45,186 bases of DNA from positions 1-45,186 of the forward strand of contig CAZDJQ010000004.1 of NCBI GenBank assembly GCA_964505765.1, given 5' to 3'. Below, piece by piece: positions 32,258 to 39,079 of the stretch. The first letter of the stretch is position 1. The number at the start of each line of letters is the position of its first letter. The DNA comes from CAZDJQ01 sp964505765. Lineage in GTDB: Bacteria; Patescibacteriota; Microgenomatia; UBA12405; JAHJSD01. Made by a program: the position numbers and the translations under genes. The notes under the pieces were generated by a model. That model saw only the letters and a program-made list of their open reading frames with translations, ran no database searches and was not told where the DNA came from.

Positions 32258-32267
32258 TCTAAGTCAA
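32239..32267 (-). promoter_or_regulatory. Sigma-70-type promoter of the hrcA-grpE-dnaK-dnaJ operon
   Basis: On the minus strand TTGACT (32262-32267) is followed after 17 bp by TATTCT (32239-32244), with TGT before the -10. It lies within the CIRCE operator. Transcription should start about 3-4 nt before the ATG. Confidence 0.85.
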
Positions 32268-32608
32268 GCCCTGGTTTTTGTTTTCCGGGCCAAAAAATAA
32301 ACCACTAGGACAAACAAGAAAAGGATTCCTCCGTTTACCCAAGTTAATTGCCGAAGATATTGAAGTAATAAGACCAAAACCGCTCCTAAGGAAATAATTA
32401 AGTTATTTATTAAAGCGGACGAAATTAAAAAAAGGCTGGCTGTCAGGGTTAAGAAAACTAAAATAAACCCCACTACTATCCGCCAAACTTGATTGGGCGG
32501 CAGAAACAAGATCATTCCGGCCAAACTCAACCAAAGCAGTCCCGTAAAGATTAAATGCATTTGTTTTTTTAATTTTTGTTTCGCTCTTCGACTCCATCGT
32601 CTTGTCAT
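32264..32608 (-). CDS. Small multi-pass membrane protein
   Basis: From ATG 32608 the protein has 114 residues: a strongly basic start (MTRRWSRRAKQKLKKQM) and about three to four hydrophobic helices, including LIFTGLLWLSLAGMILFL and IVVGFILVFLTLTASLFLI. A TTG at 32650 would extend it into the opposite gene. The stop lies within the -35 region of the hrcA promoter. It is divergent from the MscS gene with overlapping promoters. No family is recognised. Confidence 0.65.
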   Translation of the reverse strand: MTRRWSRRAKQKLKKQMHLIFTGLLWLSLAGMILFLPPNQVWRIVVGFILVFLTLTASLFLISSALINNLIISLGAVLVLLLQYLRQLTWVNGGILFLFVLVVYFLARKTKTRA

Positions 32609-32630
32609 TCGCTTATAAACATTATAAAAT
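32602..32630 (+). promoter_or_regulatory. Promoter of the MscS-like gene
   Basis: TTGTCA at 32602-32607 and TAAAAT at 32625-32630 with a 17-bp spacer. Transcription would begin near 32637, five nt before the ATG at 32642. Confidence 0.6.
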
Positions 32631-32650
32631 AAACTCAGACTATGCCGCAA
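32621..32650 (-). promoter_or_regulatory. Divergent promoter of the 114-aa membrane protein
   Basis: On the minus strand TTGCGG (32645-32650) and TATAAT (32621-32626) are 18 bp apart; the -10 ends 12 nt before the ATG at 32608. It overlaps the MscS promoter on the other strand, so the two genes may compete for polymerase. Confidence 0.55.
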
Positions 32651-33157
32651 CTAGCACAAATAATTCCCAGCGAATTTCTATTATTCTCCGCTTTTCAAAA
32701 ACTGCTTAAAATTACTGTTATTATTATTGCCGGCATAATTACCAACAAATTAAGTAAAATTGCACTGAATAAATGGGAAGCCAAGCAAAAAGACCAGCCG
32801 AGTCGAGCCAAAACCATCACTAATCTCGCTAAAAATACCGTTAAAATTGTTATTGACTTTATTTTAATTCTTTTGATTGCTCATGAAGTTGGAATTAACA
32901 TTATCCCTCTGCTTACCGGCGCCGGAATTATCGGCTTGGCAATTGGGATGGGGGCAAAAGATGTTGCTGCCGACTTAATTGCCGGGTTTTTTATCCTGTT
33001 TGAAAACCGATTTAATGTTGGTGAAAAAATTGAAGCCGCTTCAATCAAGGGCAGGGTTACTGATATCAGCTTAAGAACCATTACCATTAAAGACGAAGAC
33101 GGCAACCTCCATATTATTCCCAATTCTTCCATTTCTACTATTAAGAAGTTTAAATAA
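32642..33157 (+). CDS. Small MscS-family mechanosensitive channel
   Basis: The 171-residue protein has two to three membrane helices and the pore-helix signature LLTGAGIIGLAIGMGAKDVAADLIAGFFILFE near residues 88-121, followed by the beta domain start IEAASIKGRVTDISLRTITIKDEDGNLHIIPNS. It stops soon after the beta domain and lacks the large C-terminal cage of MscS, like many short CPR versions. It should release osmolytes on hypo-osmotic shock. It ends 2 bp before the DHH gene, so they are co-transcribed. Confidence 0.92.
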   Translation: MPQLAQIIPSEFLLFSAFQKLLKITVIIIAGIITNKLSKIALNKWEAKQKDQPSRAKTITNLAKNTVKIVIDFILILLIAHEVGINIIPLLTGAGIIGLAIGMGAKDVAADLIAGFFILFENRFNVGEKIEAASIKGRVTDISLRTITIKDEDGNLHIIPNSSISTIKKFK

Positions 33158-33159
33158 AG

Positions 33160-34212
33160 ATGAACTTTAACCAACCGGATAAAGAATTTAGAAAAGAATT
33201 TTTCAATTTAGTTGAAACCGTTGACTTAGTTTATATCACCGGTCATATTTCAGTTGATGACGACTCTGTATCTTCTACCTTGGCAATTTACAAAATAATT
33301 ACTCAAAAATATCCTAATAAAAAAGTGAAAATTGTTTATACTGACCAGCCAACCGATCAGTTCAAAATGTTTGAAAACTTTGATCAAATCAATTTTGTTC
33401 CCGATATTGTTAAAAAAATAGAAAAAGACAGTTTGTTAATCATGGTTGACGGCAGTCAATATCCCCGATTCAGTCATCAGCCTGAAAAACTAAAAAATAA
33501 GCTTGGTAAAACCATTTGTATTGACCATCACTCCTCACCGCCGGATACTTTCGACTTAAGCCTGATTGTCCCTACCATTCCATCTTGTGCTGAAATTATT
33601 TATCAGACTTTTTCTCGGGATAAAGAAATAAGCAAAAAATTGGCCGAGATCTATTTACTGGGCATTTTAGGGGATACCGGAAACTTTTCATACATTAAAC
33701 CCGAACAAGCAAAAACATTATCAATTGCAAAAAAATTAATTGAAATTGCTAATATTGAAATTCAAGAATTTCAGGCCAGATATTCAACAATATCTAAAAG
33801 GGTTTTTGAAATTGTTAAAGAATATATTAAAAATACTCAGTATCATCAAATAGACGGCTGGCCTAAGTTTCAAACCAGCTATGTTAGTAAAGAATTCAAA
33901 CAAGTTAATAGTTTAACTGATGCTGAAATCAGTGAGGGCGCCCATATTTATGGAACTCATTATTTGCGAACCATAACTAATTACACCTGGGGATTCATTC
34001 TTTTACCTCGAGAAAATAGCCAAGGTCCTTACGTCACTGTTAGTTTAAGATCCCTGCCCAATAGTGTTAACGTCAGAGATATTATGGAAAGAATGGGTAT
34101 TGGCGGCGGACATGATCGGGCGGCCGGGGGCGAATTGGAAAGTGGAAATGTGAAAAAATGTCTGGAGCAAATGCTTACCTGGATAGAGAAGAATAAACCG
34201 GAAATATCTTAA
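33160..34212 (+). CDS. DHH-family phosphoesterase (NrnA/nanoRNase-like)
   Basis: The 350-residue protein has DHH-family motifs: ITGHISVDDDSVSSTLAI near 28-45, IMVDGSQ near 93-99, CIDHHSSPP near 125-133 and GILGDTGNFSYI near 169-180. A DHHA1 domain with GIGGGHDRAAGG near residues 318-329 closes it. The family hydrolyses short oligonucleotides, pAp or cyclic dinucleotides. NrnA-like nanoRNase activity is most likely given the layout. The DGH-type first motif is GHISVDDDS rather than GHxxPDgDa, a mild variant. It forms an operon with the MscS-like gene. Confidence 0.88.
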   Translation: MNFNQPDKEFRKEFFNLVETVDLVYITGHISVDDDSVSSTLAIYKIITQKYPNKKVKIVYTDQPTDQFKMFENFDQINFVPDIVKKIEKDSLLIMVDGSQYPRFSHQPEKLKNKLGKTICIDHHSSPPDTFDLSLIVPTIPSCAEIIYQTFSRDKEISKKLAEIYLLGILGDTGNFSYIKPEQAKTLSIAKKLIEIANIEIQEFQARYSTISKRVFEIVKEYIKNTQYHQIDGWPKFQTSYVSKEFKQVNSLTDAEISEGAHIYGTHYLRTITNYTWGFILLPRENSQGPYVTVSLRSLPNSVNVRDIMERMGIGGGHDRAAGGELESGNVKKCLEQMLTWIEKNKPEIS

Positions 34213-34222
34213 TTATTCCAAG

Positions 34223-34294
34223 TGCGCTCGGAGGGATTCGAACCCCCGACATTCCGCTTAAGAGGCGGATGCTCTGCCACTGAGCTACGAGCGC
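34223..34294 (-). tRNA. tRNA-Lys (anticodon CUU)
   Basis: Read on the minus strand, the 7-bp acceptor stem pairs GCGCTCG with CGAGCGC, the D arm has GCTCAGTGGCAGAGC, the anticodon stem TCCGC/GCGGA encloses loop CTCTTAA with anticodon CTT, and the T loop has TTCGAAT. The discriminator is A and CCA is not encoded. All arms pair well, so it looks functional. Confidence 0.97.
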
Positions 34295-34304
34295 TGTGAG
34301 TTTA

Positions 34305-34334
34305 ATTATATCAAAATACCCTTAGCAAGCACAA
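34305..34334 (-). promoter_or_regulatory. Promoter of tRNA-Lys
   Basis: On the minus strand TTGTGC (34329-34334) and an extended TGATATAAT (-10 at 34305-34310) are separated by 18 bp. The -10 ends 10 nt before the mature tRNA 5' end. Confidence 0.55.
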
Positions 34335-35291
34335 TTATTCTTCAGGACTGTAATTACTTAGAAGTGTTTTCAACTGTTTCAAACTATCCTCATCATAAAT
34401 AGATACCGAAACAACCTGCTGGTGGTACTTTTTCATGATTTTAATTTTTTCTTCCAACTCCTGGCCATCTTCAATTAAATCCCGTTTGGTCAATAAAATT
34501 ATTTGGGGTTTATCAATCAAAGTCGGGCTGAACTGTCTTAATTCTCTAATTACCGTGTGGTAATCTTCCTCTACATCTGAATCAGCGGCAATACAATGGA
34601 TCAGAACCGGAACCTTTTCAATGTGTTTGAGAAACTTAAATCCCAGCCCCTTGCCTTTAGAAGCGTTCTCTATTAACCCCGGAATATCAGCAATAATTTT
34701 CCCGTTTAGCTCGCCTAAATTGGGTTCGAGAGTAGTGAAATGATATTCGGCCGTCTTTACCCGAGCCGCGGTCAACTGGTTAAGTAAACTGCTCTTGCCA
34801 ACGCTGGGCAAACCAATCAACCCGAAATCGGCAATCAAATGTAGAACAATTCGAAGATGTTTCTTCTCTCCCGCTTCCCCCGACTCCGCTTTTTTGGGAG
34901 CGGTATTAGTTGGAGATCGAAACTCCCAATTGCCTCGGCCGCCCCGGCCGCCCTTAGCTATAACAACCGTTTCCCCTTGTTCATCCAAATCGATTTCTTC
35001 TTTAGTCTTTTTATCAATTATTCTTGATCCCACCGGAACCTCAATAATCAAATCACTTCCGTCCGCTCCGGTCTTCTTTTGCTTACCGCCGGATTTGCCG
35101 TCTTCAGCTTTATAAACTTTATTCGGGGCATACCGCCTCAACACCATAATGTCATTCACCGCTTTGGCAATTACATCCCCGCCGGCTCCGCCATTACCGC
35201 CGTCCGGTCCTGCTCTTCTCGGAGCGAATGAAGCCAGACCGCCGCCGCCGTCACCAGCTTTAATTCTTAAATCAATTTCGTCAGTCAGCAT
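34335..35291 (-). CDS. obg: GTPase Obg/CgtA
   Basis: The 318-residue protein has the glycine-rich Obg fold at 1-155 (IKAGDGGGGLASF, GPDGGNGGAGGDV) and a G domain: G1 GLPSVGKSS near 160-168, G2 FTTLEP, G3 DIPGLIE and G4 LTKRD. The C-terminal OCT domain of longer Obg proteins is absent. It is an essential ribosome-assembly GTPase of the 50S subunit. The ATG at 35291 has TAAAAT (35298-35303) ending 6 nt before it, fitting leaderless expression. Confidence 0.95.
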   Translation of the reverse strand: MLTDEIDLRIKAGDGGGGLASFAPRRAGPDGGNGGAGGDVIAKAVNDIMVLRRYAPNKVYKAEDGKSGGKQKKTGADGSDLIIEVPVGSRIIDKKTKEEIDLDEQGETVVIAKGGRGGRGNWEFRSPTNTAPKKAESGEAGEKKHLRIVLHLIADFGLIGLPSVGKSSLLNQLTAARVKTAEYHFTTLEPNLGELNGKIIADIPGLIENASKGKGLGFKFLKHIEKVPVLIHCIAADSDVEEDYHTVIRELRQFSPTLIDKPQIILLTKRDLIEDGQELEEKIKIMKKYHQQVVSVSIYDEDSLKQLKTLLSNYSPEE

Positions 35292-35317
35292 AATGTTATT
35301 TTATTAAATAAAGGAGC

Positions 35318-35346
35318 AATTGTTAAATGGATAAATTGTTGAATGG
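35318..35346. repeat. Two imperfect 13-bp direct repeats
   Basis: AATTGTTAAATGG (35318-35330) and AATTGTTGAATGG (35334-35346) differ at one base with a 16-bp period. They lie between obg and the GIY-YIG element and look like a short low-complexity repeat. Confidence 0.6.
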
Positions 35347-35355
35347 CTAGTTCTC

Positions 35356-35384
35356 GTCATCCTGAGCGGTAGCGAAGGATCTCC
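35356..35384. repeat. Left inverted repeat (A type) of the GIY-YIG element
   Basis: A 29-bp sequence starting GTCATCCTGAGCGGTAGCGA. Identical copies occur at 35742-35770 and 35980-36008 and a truncated one at 35825-35838. Its outer parts are the reverse complement of the B-type repeats at 35701 and beyond. Confidence 0.9.
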
Positions 35385-35436
35385 ATAAACTGTTACACTT
35401 AATAAAATAAGAAACAAAATCACCGCTGTCTATATA

Positions 35437-35700
35437 ATGGCAAACAAATACAATACTGTTTTTTATACTGGGGTCACTAGTGATCTTGTCAAGAGAACCT
35501 GGTTGCATAAAAAGAAAATTGTTCACGGCTTTACTAAAAAATATAATATTACTAAACTTGTGTATTACGAAATTTACGAAAATATTCAAAAAGCAATAGA
35601 ACGAGAAAAATATATAAAAGGCAAAAAAAGAAGATTTAAGCTGGATTTAATTGAAAAGAATAATCCACAATACAAAGATTTGTATAAAGAATTAATGTAG
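35437..35700 (+). CDS. GIY-YIG nuclease-like protein, doubtful or lost start
   Basis: The 87-residue reading includes YTGVTSDLVKRTWLHKK, the YIG half of a GIY-YIG domain with its catalytic Arg, and a later IEREKYIKGKKR helix with catalytic Glu. The GIY half (AVYI) lies upstream of this ATG in the same open frame, which runs back to a stop at 35386 without an ATG, GTG or TTG. An ATC at 35419 stands where an ATG would be expected. So either the protein is initiated at a non-standard codon, or the gene is decaying. It is bordered by inverted repeats that also make up the adjacent array. Such genes are probably homing or mobile-repeat nucleases. Confidence 0.65.
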   Translation: MANKYNTVFYTGVTSDLVKRTWLHKKKIVHGFTKKYNITKLVYYEIYENIQKAIEREKYIKGKKRRFKLDLIEKNNPQYKDLYKELM

Positions 35701-36054
35701 AGATTCTTCGGTCGCAGACTCTCTCAGAATGACTAAACGTTGTCATCCTGAGCGGTAGCGAAGGATCTCCTTGTTTACAAAGAAGATTCTTCGGTCGCAG
35801 ACTCTCTCAGAATGACTAAACGTTGTCATCCTGAGCGGNNNNNNNNNNNNNNNNNNNNNNNNNNNNNNNNNNNNNNNNNNNNNNNNNNNNNNNNNNNNNN
35901 NNNNNNNNNNNNNNNNNNNNNNNNNNNNNNNNNNNNNNAGATTCTTCGGTCGCAGACTCTCTCAGAATGACTAAACGTTGTCATCCTGAGCGGTAGCGAA
36001 GGATCTCCTTGTTTACAAAGAAGATTCTTCGGTCGCAGACTCTCTCAGAATGAC
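35701..36054. repeat. 83-bp tandem array of paired inverted repeats, broken by a gap
   Basis: Each unit is a 33-bp B repeat (starting AGATTCTTCGGTCGCAGACT), the spacer taaacgtt, a 29-bp A repeat and a 13-bp spacer. B repeats start at 35701, 35784, 35939 and 36022, 83 bp apart on each side of the gap, and the visible units are identical. The array is followed by the FemAB gene end. The 378-bp stretch 35701-36078 holds no gene. Confidence 0.92.
35839..35938. other. Scaffold gap of 100 N inside the tandem array
   Basis: Exactly 100 undetermined bases in the middle of an A repeat. The true number of 83-bp units is therefore unknown; the repeats themselves probably caused the break. Confidence 0.98.
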
Positions 36055-36078
36055 TAGAATGTAGCTAATATAATCAAA

Positions 36079-37134
36079 TCAAAAGGGGAGTTTTTGTTTT
36101 AGGTTAAGATAAGCCCAACGGATTTTATTGGCAGCCTGCACCCCTTGGTAGAGCAGAGGAGAATTAATCAAATCCCAACTGCCGGCGAACTCAATCAAAT
36201 CGCCGCCGTAGCCGCGCTTAAAACGGTGAAAACCATACCACGGGTCATTTTTGTCAGCTTCCGGCCCTAAGGCCCCCATCATATCAAAAGACTTGCATCC
36301 CCATTCTTTCCCTTTTCTAATCGTCTCCCAGCAAATCAAATTAGACGCCATTACCTCCCGATGCTTGGAAGATGAGGCTCCGTAAGGATAATAAATCTTA
36401 TCTTTCCATTTAAAAATCATCCAGGCCGACAAAACTTCGTTTTTATACCTCGCCAATAAAATCCGGCTGATATTATCAGCCGATAAATGCCGCCATAATT
36501 TTTCAAAATAAGCCGGGCTGTGCATATAAAACTCTTGGCGTTTCAGGGTTTTTTGAAGTAAATTATTAAAAAGATCTAACCCTTTTTTTGTTGATTCTTC
36601 AAGTATTTTTACTCCCTTTTTCTCGGCTAATCGGGTGTTGTATCTTGTTTTTCGATGCATATTCATCATTAAATCCTCTTCGCTTTCAGTCAAATCAATT
36701 GAAAAGGTGTGTTTTGCAAAAAGAGTGTGCTGGGCCGGTTTTAAGTCTAATTTTTCCAAGTTAATTAGGTTTTTTTCAACTTGTTTCTTTTTTATCTTCC
36801 CTTTTTTATTCGGCCAACGTCGCACAATATATTCCGGCTCCAGTTTAATGTGAATAATTTTCTTTTCCACGGCTAATTCTTTCAACGCTGAAATAAATTC
36901 CTCATCCGGCAGCCGGCCCCGAGTAACCTGCCCGACTGAATAAGGGGTATTGGGGATTCTCCGTAATAAAACTTGGTCAGCCTGAATCAATTCTCCGTCT
37001 TTAAATCTGCCCAACCGGATCGCTTCCATTCCGGTCTCCTGTTTAAAATCACCCCACTGCCAGGATTGCAGCGGATTGTCTATCACCCGGTTAAAAGCCT
37101 CTTTTTGTTTTTGCTCTACTTTTCTAATTATCAT
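36079..37134 (-). CDS. FemAB-family peptidyltransferase
   Basis: The 351-residue protein has the twin GNAT-like architecture of FemABX proteins: SWQWGDFKQETG near 24-35, MHRKTRYNTRLAEKKGVKI near 157-175 (the lysine/arginine-rich linker typical of the family), and a C-terminal SFDMMGALGPEADKNDPWYGFHRFKRGYGGD near 283-313. The family adds amino acids to the peptidoglycan side chain from aminoacyl-tRNA, so it likely makes cell-wall cross-bridges. An extended -10 (TGGTAAAAT) lies 6 nt before the ATG, within the last codons of the helicase gene. Confidence 0.9.
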   Translation of the reverse strand: MIIRKVEQKQKEAFNRVIDNPLQSWQWGDFKQETGMEAIRLGRFKDGELIQADQVLLRRIPNTPYSVGQVTRGRLPDEEFISALKELAVEKKIIHIKLEPEYIVRRWPNKKGKIKKKQVEKNLINLEKLDLKPAQHTLFAKHTFSIDLTESEEDLMMNMHRKTRYNTRLAEKKGVKILEESTKKGLDLFNNLLQKTLKRQEFYMHSPAYFEKLWRHLSADNISRILLARYKNEVLSAWMIFKWKDKIYYPYGASSSKHREVMASNLICWETIRKGKEWGCKSFDMMGALGPEADKNDPWYGFHRFKRGYGGDLIEFAGSWDLINSPLLYQGVQAANKIRWAYLNLKQKLPF

Positions 37135-37140
37135 TAATTT

Positions 37141-37149
37141 ATTTTACCA
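37141..37149 (-). promoter_or_regulatory. Extended -10 promoter of the FemAB gene
   Basis: TGGTAAAAT on the minus strand ends 6 nt before the ATG at 37134 and overlaps the stop codon of the helicase gene. Confidence 0.5.
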
Positions 37150-39036
37150 GTCATTTAACCAATCATCATCAAAATCATCCCAATCATCAATTGTCCCCGT
37201 TCCTCCCTTTCTTTCTTCCTTTTTTATTTCTACCAAAGCCGATGGGATTTCTTCAAGAAACCGGGAGGGATTATTATAATTTGTCCGGCCAAAATACAAT
37301 CTTTGGTCAGCATAAGTAAGAATCAGCTGTTTTTTCGCTCGGGTCATTCCAACATAACACAAACGCCGTTCTTCCTCCAACTGCTCAACATCAGCCAACG
37401 CTCTGGAATGCGGCAGCAGCCCCTCCTCCATCCCGACAATAAAAACAACCTCAAATTCCAATCCTTTACTGGAATGCAGCGTCATCAAATTTACCGCCTG
37501 ATTCAAACGGCTGAACTTGCTTTTTTCCTGAACCGAATATTCCTGTTGAACCAAAGCAACATTTTCCAAAAAATCTCCAATATCCTTGAATTTCCTGGCC
37601 ACTGAGGCCAGCTCATGGATATTTTCCAATCTTTGATTATCATCTTCATCTTCTTTATCATACTTTTCTAAATAATGGCTGGCTTTTAAGATTTCCCCGA
37701 ACAATTCCGGGGTAATCCAATCTTTGTCTTTATTTTCCTTTAAAAACTGTTTCACTCTCCGCATTCTCCGAATTCCAAAATTCTTTTCAATCCGCTGCCA
37801 AGAAACAACATCCTCGGGATTAAAAAAAACTCGAATTAGTGACAAAACATCTTTTACTTCTTTTCTTTCATAAAACTTGGTTCCGCCGTAAAGAACATAG
37901 GGGACTCCATGATTAATGAAAGCTTCTTCTAATAACCGCGACTGGGCATTGGTCCGATACAAGACTGCAACCTGTGAAGGATTAATTCCCCGCTCACCAA
38001 CTAATTCCTGAACTTTGGCCACCACAAAATCCGCTTCCCTTGCTCCCGACTGGGCTTGATAAGTGTCAATTTTTTTCCCTGAATCCTTTTGAGTAAACAG
38101 TTTTAAAACCGGGTGTTTCTCATTTTTAGAAATAACCGCATAAGCTGCGTCCAAAATATTCTGAGTTGACCGGTAATTACGTTTTAAATTGATTACTTGC
38201 GTATCCGGAAAGTCTTTAGTCAAACTCATTAGATTACGGTAATCCGCTCCGCGCCAACTATAAATCGCTTGAGCCGCATCGCCGACTACGGTTAAATTAT
38301 GATGTTTTTTAGCTAAAAGCTTAGTCAAAGCATACTGCGATTGATTAGTATCTTGATATTCGTCAATTAAAATGTGGTGATATCGGCGCTGATATTTTTT
38401 CCTGACATCGGCATTTTCCTGAAACAATTTCACCGGATAAAAAAGTAAATCGGCAAAGTCCAATGCTTGTGCTTTAGCCAAGAACTTTTGATAATTTTGA
38501 TAAATCAAACCAATTGTTTCTTCCCACTCACTGCTAACCGAATCTAAATAAGTATCCGGCTCAATCAAGCTGTTTTTGGCATCATTAATCGCATATTTAA
38601 TTGACCGCGCCTTAAATCTTGTCTCGTCTAAATTCATTTTTTCTATTACGTTTTTCAACAAAGACTCCTGATCTTTCTGGTCATAAATCACAAAATCTCG
38701 ATTCAATCCTACTCTCTCCGCCTCACGTCGCAAAATATAGGCGCCGAAAGAATGAAAAGTCCCGGCAAACAAACCGCTCCCCACTGCTTTCTGTTCCGCC
38801 AATAATTTTTTCAGCCTTTGTTTCATCTCCTTCGCTGCCTTGTTAGTAAACGTCAATAATAATAAATTATCCGGCGGAATCTTCTTGTTGGTAATCAACC
38901 AGGCGGTGCGGTGAGTTAAAACCTTGGTTTTCCCGCTTCCGGCCCCGGCTAAAACTAATAACGGGCCGGGCCGGTCATGCTTTACCGCTTGTTGTTGAGA
39001 TTGATTTAACTTGGACAACAGTTGATCGCTTGGCAT
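37144..39036 (-). CDS. UvrD/PcrA/Rep-type superfamily 1 helicase
   Basis: From ATG 39036 the protein has 630 residues. SF1A motifs are present: Q motif LNQSQQQAV, Walker A LVLAGAGSGKTKVL near 28-41, motif Ia LLLLTFTNKAAKEM, Walker B ILIDEYQDTN near 222-231, motif III VVGDAAQAIYSWRGA, motif IV LKRNYRST and late VNLMTLHSSKGLEF and YVGMTRAKK. It unwinds DNA in repair and replication restart. The tail is acidic and Trp/Asp-rich (WDDFDDDWLNDW), perhaps a partner-binding end. A GTG one codon upstream is possible. The -10 TGTTAAAAT ends 6 nt before the ATG. Confidence 0.95.
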   Translation of the reverse strand: MPSDQLLSKLNQSQQQAVKHDRPGPLLVLAGAGSGKTKVLTHRTAWLITNKKIPPDNLLLLTFTNKAAKEMKQRLKKLLAEQKAVGSGLFAGTFHSFGAYILRREAERVGLNRDFVIYDQKDQESLLKNVIEKMNLDETRFKARSIKYAINDAKNSLIEPDTYLDSVSSEWEETIGLIYQNYQKFLAKAQALDFADLLFYPVKLFQENADVRKKYQRRYHHILIDEYQDTNQSQYALTKLLAKKHHNLTVVGDAAQAIYSWRGADYRNLMSLTKDFPDTQVINLKRNYRSTQNILDAAYAVISKNEKHPVLKLFTQKDSGKKIDTYQAQSGAREADFVVAKVQELVGERGINPSQVAVLYRTNAQSRLLEEAFINHGVPYVLYGGTKFYERKEVKDVLSLIRVFFNPEDVVSWQRIEKNFGIRRMRRVKQFLKENKDKDWITPELFGEILKASHYLEKYDKEDEDDNQRLENIHELASVARKFKDIGDFLENVALVQQEYSVQEKSKFSRLNQAVNLMTLHSSKGLEFEVVFIVGMEEGLLPHSRALADVEQLEEERRLCYVGMTRAKKQLILTYADQRLYFGRTNYNNPSRFLEEIPSALVEIKKEERKGGTGTIDDWDDFDDDWLNDW

Positions 39037-39042
39037 CACTCC

Positions 39043-39051
39043 ATTTTAACA
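39043..39051 (-). promoter_or_regulatory. Extended -10 promoter of the helicase gene
   Basis: TGTTAAAAT on the minus strand ends 6 nt before the ATG at 39036. A GGAG lies between them but is too close to the start to serve as a normal ribosome binding site. Confidence 0.5.
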
Positions 39052-39079
39052 GGCATTTACAATCAACTAAACCCTGAAT

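Larger units (their letters stand above)
35356..35733. mobile_element. Putative GIY-YIG gene flanked by inverted repeats
   Basis: An A-type repeat (35356-35384), a GIY-YIG nuclease gene and a B-type repeat (35701-35733) form one unit. In the adjacent array the same A and B repeats flank only 13 bp, so the array units look like deleted, non-autonomous versions. This is inference; no target duplication was seen. Confidence 0.5.

Noticed and set aside
35701..36054. Tandem array considered as a CRISPR
   Set aside because: Spacers between repeats are identical, not unique, and no cas genes are near; the unit is a pair of inverted repeats.
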